A stretch of 64,000 bases of DNA from UBA961 sp049426725 (GTDB taxonomy: Bacteria; Bacteroidota; Ignavibacteria; Kapaibacteriales; UBA961): NCBI GenBank assembly GCA_049426725.1, contig JBMSYN010000001.1:1-64000 (forward strand), in the 5' to 3' direction. The position numbers were made by a program, and so were the translations under genes. The notes below the pieces were generated by a model. That model made no database searches, was not told the origin of the DNA, and saw only the letters and a list, made by a program, of their open reading frames with translations. Positions within the stretch are counted from its first letter, which is position 1. Each line of letters opens with the position of its first letter. Positions 17,524 to 25,518 of the stretch are shown here, piece after piece.

Positions 17524-18593
17524 CTTCCCTCTGATAACTGCTTTGTCTTGTCCTGGAGTTTCATTTGATCTATAATTTCGCCGAGTTTACCCTCCATGAT
17601 GTCTTTTAATGGGTAATTTTTTACATCACCTTCCAATCTATGATCGGTAACTCGATTTTGAGGATAATTGTATGTTCTAATTTTTTCCGAACGATCACCT
17701 GAACGCACTTGTTCTTTACGATCTTTCGACAAAGCTGAAGTTTGCTGTTCATGTTGGTAGTCAAAAAGTCTGGTCCTCAGTAATTTCATGGCTTTCATTC
17801 TATTTTGTAATTGTGAACGCTCTTCCCTACATTGAACAACAATTCCTGATGGTTTGTGAGTAATTCGTACGGCAGTTTCAACTTTATTGACATTTTGCCC
17901 TCCCTTTCCACCAGCTCTTGAAAAATTTAATTCTAAGTCTGCTTCATTGATTTCAATGTCTATGTCTTCAGCCTGTGGTAGCACCGCAACAGTTGCTGCA
18001 GATGTATGAACTCTTCCTGATGATTCGGTAGCCGGAACTCTTTGCACTCTATGCACACCAGATTCATACTTCATGGTACCGTAAATATTATCTCCATTCA
18101 ATTCGAACACAACTTCCTTAAAACCACCAATTTCGCTTTCATTCATATCCAATAAGTGTAATTCATATCCTTGATTCTCAGCATATCTTGTGTACATCTT
18201 CAATAAATCTCCTACAAATAAACCTGCTTCATCCCCTCCTGTCCCTGCCCTAATCTCAATAATACAATTCTTCTTATCATTTGGATCTTTTGGCAACAAT
18301 AAAAAACGAAGTTCATCTTCTATTTGATTTTTAGAAGATGTAAGGTCTTCTTTTTCAGCAATTGCCATGTTCTTTAGTTCAGGATCATTCGTATCCTGAA
18401 TGATTTCTTGAACGTCTTTAAGAGAATCAATACAGCTAAGATATGTTTTTCCAAGAGTAACTATTGGTTCAAGCTGAGTAAGTTCTTTAGAATATTGTCT
18501 ATAAAGATCATTATTCGAAAGGATTTCAGGATCATTAAGATAATGGACAACTGTGTCATATCTTTCAATAATACCTATGATCTTTTCTATCAT
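17520..18593 (-). CDS. prfA: Peptide chain release factor 1
   Basis: A 357-residue class I release factor. The catalytic GGQ motif is in RAGGKGGQNVNKVETAVR, and the recognition tripeptide region reads VQRVPATESSGRVHTS, in which P-A-T is the RF1 signature (stop codons UAA/UAG) rather than the SPF of RF2. GTGGDEAGLF and the C-terminal RSGDRSEKIRTYNYP are also typical. Length agrees with the family. It is the first gene of a two-gene unit with the OmpA-family gene. The window contains genes ending in UGA, so an RF2 must be encoded elsewhere. Confidence 0.96.
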   Translation of the reverse strand: MIEKIIGIIERYDTVVHYLNDPEILSNNDLYRQYSKELTQLEPIVTLGKTYLSCIDSLKDVQEIIQDTNDPELKNMAIAEKEDLTSSKNQIEDELRFLLLPKDPNDKKNCIIEIRAGTGGDEAGLFVGDLLKMYTRYAENQGYELHLLDMNESEIGGFKEVVFELNGDNIYGTMKYESGVHRVQRVPATESSGRVHTSAATVAVLPQAEDIDIEINEADLELNFSRAGGKGGQNVNKVETAVRITHKPSGIVVQCREERSQLQNRMKAMKLLRTRLFDYQHEQQTSALSKDRKEQVRSGDRSEKIRTYNYPQNRVTDHRLEGDVKNYPLKDIMEGKLGEIIDQMKLQDKTKQLSEGR

Positions 18594-18633
18594 TTTGGTT
18601 CATCAAGTTTGTATTTTAACGAATAATATGATT

Positions 18634-18641
18634 CAAAACTA
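18634..18641 (-). promoter_or_regulatory. Putative -7 box of the prfA promoter
   Basis: Minus-strand TAGTTTTG fits TAnnTTTG, 40 bases before the prfA ATG, with a TTG (18664-18666 as CAA) 22 bases further upstream. The site is in the 50-base gap between the divergent genes; its -33 part would lie inside the other gene. Confidence 0.4.
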
Positions 18642-18643
18642 CG

Positions 18644-20671
18644 ATGATTAGACTTAATTCTCACAAGTTACCAACTTCTTTTCTTGCAATCTTTGCAATT
18701 GGAGTTCTGATTTTTTGTGGATGCGCGCAAGAAAACCCACTTTTATATGATCCAACCATGCGGGATAGTAGCGTTAGTATACGCTTTGTTAATATGTCTG
18801 GCGATGGCATTCCAAAAACTTTTTCAATTGATGGCTGTAATGACTTTTCTGATATTCCATTTGGAATATCTTCAGATCTAAGAGTAAATACAATCGATAG
18901 CGCACATTTTTCACTCCTATCATCAGGGCAGATTGTATATTCAACGAAATCTCTGCAAAGACAAAAGCTCTCGTTCTTCAGAAATACCATTCAAACTTTT
19001 CTTTCAATGAAATCCCCAAATGTGGATAGTGCAAAGATTTTGCAACTATCTACATTTAGAACAGATATTGTTAGAGGTAAGAGTATCATTAGAGTTGTGA
19101 ATACAATAGATGATACCAGTGCTTATAATGTATATTTAGGCTGCGAACAAGGAGAAGTCATTGCCGAATCATTGATGAGCGGCTTAATTTCACCGGATAA
19201 GCAAATTATTCCTGGACTAAGTGCAATAACCATTGCTAGGGCTTCCGACAATTCAATCATTGGTACATATGATAATCAACGTGTACAGTTTTCTTCAGAT
19301 AGCATTTATACAATTATTATAGGTAAAGACAAGCAATCATCACAACCTCGATTGTGGGTGTTAAATGAGTTAAGCAATGCACAGGGTAATCAATTAGCTG
19401 AGTTTTTACCAGCTACATCTTTGCAAGCAGGTGTCTCTTTGTACAATCTATCCACCTTAAACATAAATGCATCATTATCTCAGGGATCTCAGAGTTCAGT
19501 ACTTTCACAATCTTTACGTCCATTAGGATCAGATACCACAATACTTTCAGCATGTCAGATCACCGGAAATCAAAGAGTTGTCATTTCTGACATAAATGGT
19601 AAAGTAATAGCTGATGAGTCTATCGCCATATCACCATATAGATCTTATACATGCATTTTAGGACCAAATATATTTTCAGCAAATGGATTATCTCTATATA
19701 TAATTGAAAAAAGGCAAACGAATATTCCTAATGATGTAAGTATTGTAAAAGCAATCTCCACCGGATATGAGCAATCAATATCCATCAATTCAGCGGCAAG
19801 ATCATCGAATAATTCATTTGAAAGTGGAAGAATCTTATTTGAATCAATACCAAATGGATTCATTAGTAAGGAGATATCTATTTTTTCAGGTTCTGTACCA
19901 ATCTTAGTGCAAACCACTTCCACACCTCAAGTGATTTTAAATCAATACATATCTCAATTATCATCAAATAGTCGTTATGTAATGGTTGCAATGCCCGATA
20001 AAATGATAATGATTAATGAAGACACAAGAGAAATATCAATTGCTGAGCAGGGTGCCATAGCACAAATATTACATGCCGGTACAAGTGATTTAAAACCATT
20101 AATAAGTTTGGGAAATATCATAACAAAAGCCAATCTCCAAGCCGATGGAGTAATAACTTCTGTTATTCCTTTAAATAGATCAACCCTACTGAATACAGAT
20201 AAACAGAGCAAATCTATAACAGCAGATAATCAATTGATGCGATATTGCTTTATGATTGATGAATCTGAAAGCTTATTAGACTATTCATACAATGCAACTC
20301 AGATTGACAAAAAGTTAACAAAAATCCGAATTGTTAATTTAAGTCCAAATACAGAAGCAGATCTCTATCTTGATTATGATATAAGATTATATGATATACA
20401 AGATACCAATAAAGCCAGAGTACTTGAAATAAGGAATAATAATCGCGACTTCTACTCTCAGATCCGTGGCATAACATACAAGCAATCTTCTGATTATATA
20501 ACTATCGATAGAGAAAGAAGACTTTCATTTTCATTGTTACGATGGCAAGATCCCCCTTTCATTTATGCTTCTCTGAATAATGTCCTCATCTCATTGGGGA
20601 AAAACTATTGTATACTCCTCGTCCCTGAGACAAATGGCAAGTATAGAACAATCATACGGCAAGAATACTGA
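18644..20671 (+). CDS. Large DUF4397-like lipoprotein
   Basis: A 675-residue exported lipoprotein. The signal peptide ends in the lipobox IFCGC (Cys27). The mature part contains several repeats that start with a beta strand of the type I-R-x-V-N or close to it: VSIRFVNMSGDG (about residue 45), IIRVVNTIDDTSAYNVYLGC (about 147), VSLYNLSTLNINASLSQG (about 266) and IRIVNLSPNTEADLYLD (about 570). This is the repeat pattern of DUF4397, a beta-sandwich found in secreted proteins of Bacteroidota. No catalytic residues are recognisable. The 3' end overlaps recX by 38 bases. Function unknown; likely outer-membrane or surface exposed. Confidence 0.7.
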   Translation: MIRLNSHKLPTSFLAIFAIGVLIFCGCAQENPLLYDPTMRDSSVSIRFVNMSGDGIPKTFSIDGCNDFSDIPFGISSDLRVNTIDSAHFSLLSSGQIVYSTKSLQRQKLSFFRNTIQTFLSMKSPNVDSAKILQLSTFRTDIVRGKSIIRVVNTIDDTSAYNVYLGCEQGEVIAESLMSGLISPDKQIIPGLSAITIARASDNSIIGTYDNQRVQFSSDSIYTIIIGKDKQSSQPRLWVLNELSNAQGNQLAEFLPATSLQAGVSLYNLSTLNINASLSQGSQSSVLSQSLRPLGSDTTILSACQITGNQRVVISDINGKVIADESIAISPYRSYTCILGPNIFSANGLSLYIIEKRQTNIPNDVSIVKAISTGYEQSISINSAARSSNNSFESGRILFESIPNGFISKEISIFSGSVPILVQTTSTPQVILNQYISQLSSNSRYVMVAMPDKMIMINEDTREISIAEQGAIAQILHAGTSDLKPLISLGNIITKANLQADGVITSVIPLNRSTLLNTDKQSKSITADNQLMRYCFMIDESESLLDYSYNATQIDKKLTKIRIVNLSPNTEADLYLDYDIRLYDIQDTNKARVLEIRNNNRDFYSQIRGITYKQSSDYITIDRERRLSFSLLRWQDPPFIYASLNNVLISLGKNYCILLVPETNGKYRTIIRQEY

Positions 20672-21296
20672 GAGAATTATCTCTACGATAAAAGCTGCTC
20701 GTAAAAAAGGCAAGTGTTTTATTGTGTTCACAAATGGAGACTATATCCTTATTGAAAAGGATATCGTCTATGAGTTTCAGCTTGCTAAGGGTCAACACCT
20801 TTCAATTTCATTATATCATTCCATACTCGAAAAAGAAGAACTAATCGAAGCAAAAAAGAAGGGGCTTTCATTTGCTACTTATGCCATTAGATCAACATTT
20901 CAAGTTAAAAACAGATTGATACAATCAGGTTTTTCTCCATCCGTGACAGAGCAAGTCATAGCATTCTTAAAAGAGTTTAACTATCTTTCCGATGAAGAAT
21001 ATGCTACTCAATTCACAAAAGCAAAGATTGAGCGTAGATATTATGGATATAAAAGGTTGAAAATAGAACTAGTTAAGAAAGGAATAAGTCGTGAAATTAT
21101 AGATAAGACTTTAAAGGAGCATTATCCAGATTCAATTGCCTTGGAAACAGCAAGGAAATCTGCAGATAAGAAATTACGATCAATTTCATTTAGAAATGAT
21201 GATAAAAAGAGGGCTCAATTACACAATCATTTATTTAGACAGGGATATTCTTTAGACATCATAAAGACAATTATTGAGGAATACTTTAGATCTTAG
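20634..21296 (+). CDS. recX: Regulatory protein RecX
   Basis: A 220-residue protein of the RecX family, which binds RecA filaments and modulates recombinase activity. It is built of short three-helix repeats: ATYAIRSTFQVKNRLIQSGF, then LKEFNYLSDEEYATQF with KIERRYYGYKRLKIELVKKG, the latter being the best conserved RecX segment, and a third repeat near the C-terminus (RAQLHNHLFRQGYSLDII). The N-terminal 60 residues form an extra beta-rich part. I chose the ATG at 20634; an ATG at 20580 in the same frame would give 18 more residues and a larger overlap with the upstream gene. The 3' end overlaps the convergent EVE gene by 11 bases. recA is not in the window. Confidence 0.83.
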   Translation: MASIEQSYGKNTERIISTIKAARKKGKCFIVFTNGDYILIEKDIVYEFQLAKGQHLSISLYHSILEKEELIEAKKKGLSFATYAIRSTFQVKNRLIQSGFSPSVTEQVIAFLKEFNYLSDEEYATQFTKAKIERRYYGYKRLKIELVKKGISREIIDKTLKEHYPDSIALETARKSADKKLRSISFRNDDKKRAQLHNHLFRQGYSLDIIKTIIEEYFRS

Positions 21297-21699
21297 TTCC
21301 TGAAAGTGAAATTATTCTATGAAATTGATCTTCGGTAACATGCATAACGCTCAATCTTGATTGCTTAACCAAAGCCATTTCTTTAAGCAAAGAATCCTTT
21401 TTGATTTCAGAAAGTGAGATTGGTACTTTTAGTTTTTTGTGCACCTTCAGGTCAACAACGCACCAGCGATCATCATTAATAGTTGGATCAGGATAATACT
21501 CTTTAGCAACCTTAGCTATACCAACAATCTCCAAACCCTCATTTGAATGATAAAAAAGGACCATATCGCCCTTTTTCATGGACATCAATGTATTTCTAGC
21601 TTGATAATTTCTTACTCCATCCCAAAAAGTGGATCCTTCTTTTTGAAACTGATCCCATGAATACTTAAAAGGTTCTGATTTTACGAGAAAATATTGCAT
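21286..21699 (-). CDS. EVE domain-containing protein
   Basis: A 137-residue protein consisting of one EVE domain, a PUA-like fold thought to bind modified bases in DNA or RNA. The family signatures are MQYFLVKSEPFKYSW at the N-terminus, FWDGVRNYQARNTLMSM, and GDMVLFYHSN followed by EIVGIAKV. Family length is normal. It is the last of four genes on this strand and begins 1 base after the LytR_C gene. Its stop overlaps recX. Bacterial homologues are often near rsmE or DNA metabolism genes; here the neighbour that converges on it is recX. Confidence 0.88.
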   Translation of the reverse strand: MQYFLVKSEPFKYSWDQFQKEGSTFWDGVRNYQARNTLMSMKKGDMVLFYHSNEGLEIVGIAKVAKEYYPDPTINDDRWCVVDLKVHKKLKVPISLSEIKKDSLLKEMALVKQSRLSVMHVTEDQFHRIISLSGTKI

Positions 21700-21700
21700 A

Positions 21701-22174
21701 TCATTGCTTAAAAGGTTTAAGTGATTGATAATTCTTACCTAAAACTACAGAAGCTCTAAGATAAAGATTTGTATCATAGTCATGCCGAATGGTTGAATCG
21801 GCTAATCCCAAGGCATGTGCTACATTTCTTGCGGATACAGTATCAGACAAATGATCAATGACATAAGAATCATCCTGCAAAGAATCTGATGTAGATATTT
21901 CTACAACATCGAATCCCCTGTCCCTAAAATAATTTGTCGCTTTCTTTGCAAGACCTTGTACACCGGTTGCATTAATAATGTTCAACTGAATGTATACATC
22001 GGACACTGTTCGTCTTTTTTCTATGGGTACTATCGCAGAAACAGGTGGATTTAAAAACACCTTATCAATCAACACATACAATAGATAAAGTGAAACAATT
22101 CCAATGACAGATAATAGTAATACTTTTAAAGTCAAACCAAAAGGAATTGTGATTTTGTCAAATAAGTTCTTCAT
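21701..22174 (-). CDS. LytR C-terminal domain (LytR_C) membrane protein
   Basis: A 157-residue protein with a short cytoplasmic N-terminus, one membrane helix (about residues 15-37, LKVLLLSVIGIVSLYLLYVL) and an extracytoplasmic LytR_C domain: IQLNIINATGVQGLAKKATNY, GFDVVEIS, then a C-terminal strand ASVVLGKNY. The LytR-CpsA-Psr catalytic domain is absent, which is usual for stand-alone LytR_C proteins of this group. The domain is thought to act in the cell wall; the exact role is unknown. The start overlaps the stop of the sigma factor gene by 4 bases. Confidence 0.82.
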   Translation of the reverse strand: MKNLFDKITIPFGLTLKVLLLSVIGIVSLYLLYVLIDKVFLNPPVSAIVPIEKRRTVSDVYIQLNIINATGVQGLAKKATNYFRDRGFDVVEISTSDSLQDDSYVIDHLSDTVSARNVAHALGLADSTIRHDYDTNLYLRASVVLGKNYQSLKPFKQ

Positions 22175-22773
22175 GAGTGCAGTGACATGTCTTTACTGGA
22201 CAAATACGACAACAACATTTTACGAGCTCTAAATAATGTGATTTTAATCGTTCCCAATGGAAGTTGCATCTTTTGAGATATCTCTTCATAAGAAAGTTCT
22301 TCAAAATGTCTTAATTGAATACATTCACGATATCTATCAGGAAGTAGAGCTATTGCTTTATTCAGTTCTAATTTAGTCTCTGAATTGGCAATTTTTACAT
22401 CGATTGGAATTGACTTATCAGGTAATACCTCATTCAAAGCAGTTTGTATGTTTGTCATACCGCCAATTGGTATTGGTCTGATTCTTTTTCTTCTGAAATA
22501 ATCAATACAAGTATTAGAGGCAATTTTATAAAGCCATGCTGGAAAAGGATATGATTGATTATATGTTTGAATTGCCGAGAATGCTTTGATGAATGTATCC
22601 TGTAGAATATCATCTACATCATCAATATTCCGAACCATCTTTAAGATATAAGCATAAATCAAACGATTATACCTAAACCAAAGTACTTCGAAATCATGCT
22701 TATTACCCTCTAAAAATGAGTTGATTAAAGTAATATCATCTCTAGAATCATTTTTAATTACATTTTTCTGCAT
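22171..22773 (-). CDS. ECF-type RNA polymerase sigma factor
   Basis: A 200-residue sigma-70 family factor with only regions 2 and 4. Region 2 covers about residues 20-95 (FEVLWFRYNRLIYAYILKMV, DDVDDILQDTFIKAF, FPAWLYKIASNTCIDYFRR). Region 4 is about 130-190 (LPDRYRECIQLRHFEELSYE, then LGTIKITLFRARKMLL). No anti-sigma gene with a zinc-finger or FecR-like domain is next to it; the downstream genes encode a LytR_C and an EVE protein, and the upstream gene (11 bases away) an outer-membrane beta-barrel. Its regulon is unknown. Confidence 0.88.
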   Translation of the reverse strand: MQKNVIKNDSRDDITLINSFLEGNKHDFEVLWFRYNRLIYAYILKMVRNIDDVDDILQDTFIKAFSAIQTYNQSYPFPAWLYKIASNTCIDYFRRKRIRPIPIGGMTNIQTALNEVLPDKSIPIDVKIANSETKLELNKAIALLPDRYRECIQLRHFEELSYEEISQKMQLPLGTIKITLFRARKMLLSYLSSKDMSLHS

Positions 22774-22784
22774 GAGGGTGATAA

Positions 22785-23465
22785 TTATTGAGTTTGACCG
22801 AAATGCACACCTAATGTCAGGGTGAAAAACCTTTTTTCGGGTTCATCTTGATCTCTTCCAATGAAATTGATAGTATTCATCTTTGCTTCAAGTGTTGCAG
22901 TAAGTATTTTTAAATTTACATCCAATCCTGCCCCTATCCCAAAACCTATTCTTTGTACTGATTCATCTTCAGGTGGTAAAGGAAAGGATTGACTATTATA
23001 TGAAACATCGACTGAATTCATAAGATGATTATAAGTGACATCGCCTAATACATGAAAAGATACCAAACCTTTATTGAATTGGTACATCATACCGGCTTGA
23101 ATTGGAACTACGTTTTGAATGGTAGTCATAACAGCCAAGGTATCTTTCGTATTTGCTTGATTTATTATGGGTATAACACTTTGTGGAAATCTTGCGAGTG
23201 AAACACCTCCAACAAACCAGAATTGATCATCAACATTTTGTCTTAGTCGAATTCCAATGGTATATCCACTTCTTGCAGCTTCTCTGAGTAAAATACCCGT
23301 TAAATTTTGAGAAGAAATCAAATCAGTATTGTATACTTGATTAAGTAAATCAGAGGGAGTTGCCATCCCGGCAAATAACCCGAAAGAGCTTTGTGAATAG
23401 ATTTGACTTGTCATTGCACATAGTGAAATGATTGATATAGCCAAAAAAGACTTAAATCGCACCAT
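22785..23465 (-). CDS. Outer membrane beta-barrel protein
   Basis: A 226-residue exported protein. The start at 23465 gives a standard signal peptide, MVRFKSFLAISIISLCAMTS with a likely cleavage after IYSQ; a longer reading adds 12 residues with no purpose. The mature part has alternating hydrophobic strands and ends in FFTLTLGVHFGQ, close to the usual aromatic C-terminal strand of small porin-like barrels (OmpW/PorT-like fold). Strands such as SGYTIGIRLRQN and RIGFGIGAGLDVNLKILTA fit an eight-stranded barrel. Function unknown. It is the first gene of a four-gene unit with the ECF sigma factor. Confidence 0.72.
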   Translation of the reverse strand: MVRFKSFLAISIISLCAMTSQIYSQSSFGLFAGMATPSDLLNQVYNTDLISSQNLTGILLREAARSGYTIGIRLRQNVDDQFWFVGGVSLARFPQSVIPIINQANTKDTLAVMTTIQNVVPIQAGMMYQFNKGLVSFHVLGDVTYNHLMNSVDVSYNSQSFPLPPEDESVQRIGFGIGAGLDVNLKILTATLEAKMNTINFIGRDQDEPEKRFFTLTLGVHFGQTQ

Positions 23466-23513
23466 AATTGTAGTCCACATTGAGTAATTGGTAAACGCCA
23501 ATAAAAATCAATA

Positions 23514-23544
23514 TTGCGTATTTTTTGAAATTTTCATAACTTTG
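23514..23544 (+). promoter_or_regulatory. Promoter of tRNA-Lys, Bacteroidota type
   Basis: TTG (23514-23516), 20-base spacer, then TAACTTTG (23537-23544), which fits the -33/-7 (TTTG, TAnnTTTG) promoter of Bacteroidota. Transcription would begin some six bases downstream, just ahead of the tRNA at 23557. Confidence 0.6.
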
Positions 23545-23556
23545 TTGCTCATGGTT

Positions 23557-23628
23557 GATCCCGTAGCTCAGTGGTAGAGCATCTGACTTTTAATCAGAGG
23601 GCCGTAGGTTCGAGACCTACCGGGATCA
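23557..23628 (+). tRNA. tRNA-Lys (anticodon UUU)
   Basis: A 72-base cloverleaf. Acceptor stem GATCCCG/CGGGATC, D-stem GCTC/GAGC, anticodon stem TCTGA/TCAGA with loop CTTTTAA (anticodon TTT at 23589-23591), T-stem GTAGG/CCTAC with loop TTCGAGA, discriminator A73. The CCA end is not encoded (ACA follows). A terminator begins 2 bases after it, so it is a single-gene transcript. Confidence 0.97.
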
Positions 23629-23630
23629 CA

Positions 23631-23654
23631 AAGCCCTCTTTGAGGGCTTTTTTT
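23631..23654 (+). terminator. Intrinsic terminator after tRNA-Lys
   Basis: Stem AAGCCCTC/GAGGGCTT (23631-23638 with 23642-23649), loop TTT, then T7 (23648-23654). It overlaps the last codon of the convergent YitT gene; on the minus strand it lacks a good T-run. Confidence 0.9.
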
Positions 23655-24501
23655 ATAGGTGCTTTTTCTTTATCATGCCACCAATTGCGTCTTTCACGGG
23701 TGTCATGACAACAAAAGCATCCGGATCTATCTTTTCAATCTCTTGTGATATCTTACTTACTTCAAAACGTGTTATGACAGAGTAAATAATCTCTTTCTCC
23801 TCATTATATCCTGTTTTACCAAATCCTCCTCTTCCCTTATAAAGTGTAATACCCCGACCAAAATCATTTGTAATCAAACTCTTAATTTCTTCACATTTCA
23901 CTGATATTATCGTAACTCCTAGATATTCATCTATTCCTACCGTAATATAATCAAGACTTTTGGAAGCAACCATATATGTTATCATTGAATATAATGCTAC
24001 TTCAATTGAAAGAAGATAAGCACAGACACCAAAAATGATAATATTTATAAATAAGATTATATCACCTATTGTAACTCTTAATCTTTTTGAAAGCAGGATT
24101 GCCATAACTTCCGTACCATCAATTACTGCTTGACCACGAATATTCAATCCAATTCCCGCTCCAAGAAAGAAACCACCAAAAACAGATACCAATAACTTAT
24201 CATTTGTTATCGAGGGGAAATCAATAATCAATAAAGACAAAGCCAAAAGACAAATTGAGATTGTTGTTCTGAAGGCAAATTGAATTCCTATGACTTTACT
24301 TCCCATAAAGATAAATGGAACATTCACCGCAACGATGAGAATCCACAATGGTATCTGTAATGTCGTAGTAAGAAGTAATGCAATCCCGGTTGCTCCCCCA
24401 TCAATAAATCCATTTGGCAACAAAAACCCCTTTAGCCCAAATGTTGCTGATAAAATTCCTAAAACGCAATATATTATTGATCGCAACAAAAGGTGAATCA
24501 A
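23653..24501 (-). CDS. YitT family membrane protein (DUF161 plus DUF2179)
   Basis: A 282-residue protein with five to six membrane helices in the first 190 residues and a cytoplasmic C-terminal DUF2179 domain. The start is typical of the family (GLKGFLLPNGFIDGGATGIA), and the C-terminal part contains ITLYKGRGGFGKTGYNEEKEI and VITRFEVSKI, conserved in YitT proteins. The role of the family is unsettled. The gene begins 3 bases after the transporter ATPase gene upstream, so it may be the last gene of the peptide-transport operon, although no functional link is known. It ends within the tRNA terminator. Confidence 0.88.
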   Translation of the reverse strand: MIHLLLRSIIYCVLGILSATFGLKGFLLPNGFIDGGATGIALLLTTTLQIPLWILIVAVNVPFIFMGSKVIGIQFAFRTTISICLLALSLLIIDFPSITNDKLLVSVFGGFFLGAGIGLNIRGQAVIDGTEVMAILLSKRLRVTIGDIILFINIIIFGVCAYLLSIEVALYSMITYMVASKSLDYITVGIDEYLGVTIISVKCEEIKSLITNDFGRGITLYKGRGGFGKTGYNEEKEIIYSVITRFEVSKISQEIEKIDPDAFVVMTPVKDAIGGMIKKKHL

Positions 24502-24504
24502 TGA

Positions 24505-25518
24505 TTATGTAATTGAAAAGGGACAAGCAATAGAATGTGTAGTAGAGATACCAATCAATTGTGGGATATTAACGGCACAATCTTCTGTTGCTATTGGACA
24601 ACGAGTTCTAAAACTACATCCTGACGGTTTATTGAGAGGATTTGGAATGTCACCTTGCAATAATATTCGTTGCTTTCCTTTTTGCTTGGGATCTGCAATT
24701 GGTACCGATGACAAAAGTGCTTTACTATAAGGATGCTTTGAATTAAAATACACCTCATCAGCCAAACCAACTTCAACCATGTTTCCTAAATACATTACAC
24801 CAATTCTATTGCTTATATGATGTACGACAGACAAATCATGGGCAATAAACAAATAAGATATTCCAAATTCATCTCGTAAATCTTCCATGAGATTTATGAC
24901 TTGCGCCTGTACAGATACGTCAAGAGCTGAAACTGGTTCATCACATATAATTAACTCAGGATTTGTCGCCAGAGCTCTTGCAATACCAATTCTTTGTCTT
25001 TGACCACCAGAAAATTCATGTGGGAACCTATTTGCATATTCGGGTTGTAAACCAACCTTTTCCAAGAGCCATAATACTTTGTCTTCAACTTCTTTCGATG
25101 ATAATTGAGGTTCATGTATTTCTAAAGGCTCTGAGATAATTTGCTTGACAGACAATCTGGAATTTAGTGATGAATATGGATCCTGAAATATCATTTGAAT
25201 TTTGGATCTAAATTGCTTCATTGCTGAAGAAGACAAGTTTGTGATATTGTGAACAATTCCATTTTTATCATGATAGAGAATTTCTCCACCAATGTGTACA
25301 TCTGGAGATACATGTGTCAAAACATTGATGATTGCTCTACCTACTGTTGTTTTCCCACAACCTGATTCGCCTACAAGCCCAAATGTTTCTCCTCTGTGTA
25401 TCGTAAATGAAACACCATCAACTGCTTTTACTTCAGCAATCTTTTTTTGAAACACTCCACCAAATACAGGAAAATACACTTGAAGATTTTTTACTTCTAA
25501 TAACATTGAATTATTCAT
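24505..25518 (-). CDS. Peptide ABC transporter ATPase, second (OppF/DppF-like)
   Basis: A 337-residue ATP-binding subunit with Walker A LVGESGCGKTTVG, Q-loop MIFQDPYSSLNSR, signature FSGGQRQRIGIARAL, Walker B LIICDEPVSALDVSVQ and the switch His of LFIAHDLSVV. The C-terminal extension has SGCSFRTRCPIA with cysteines (C-x-F-x-x-R-C) that in OppF/DppF proteins bind a 4Fe-4S cluster. With the OppD-like gene next to it, it supplies what E. coli YejF carries as a single two-cassette chain. I chose the ATG at 25518 (8-base overlap with the preceding gene); one at 25536 would overlap more. It powers import by the YejB/YejE-type channel. Confidence 0.9.
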   Translation of the reverse strand: MNNSMLLEVKNLQVYFPVFGGVFQKKIAEVKAVDGVSFTIHRGETFGLVGESGCGKTTVGRAIINVLTHVSPDVHIGGEILYHDKNGIVHNITNLSSSAMKQFRSKIQMIFQDPYSSLNSRLSVKQIISEPLEIHEPQLSSKEVEDKVLWLLEKVGLQPEYANRFPHEFSGGQRQRIGIARALATNPELIICDEPVSALDVSVQAQVINLMEDLRDEFGISYLFIAHDLSVVHHISNRIGVMYLGNMVEVGLADEVYFNSKHPYSKALLSSVPIADPKQKGKQRILLQGDIPNPLNKPSGCSFRTRCPIATEDCAVNIPQLIGISTTHSIACPFSIT

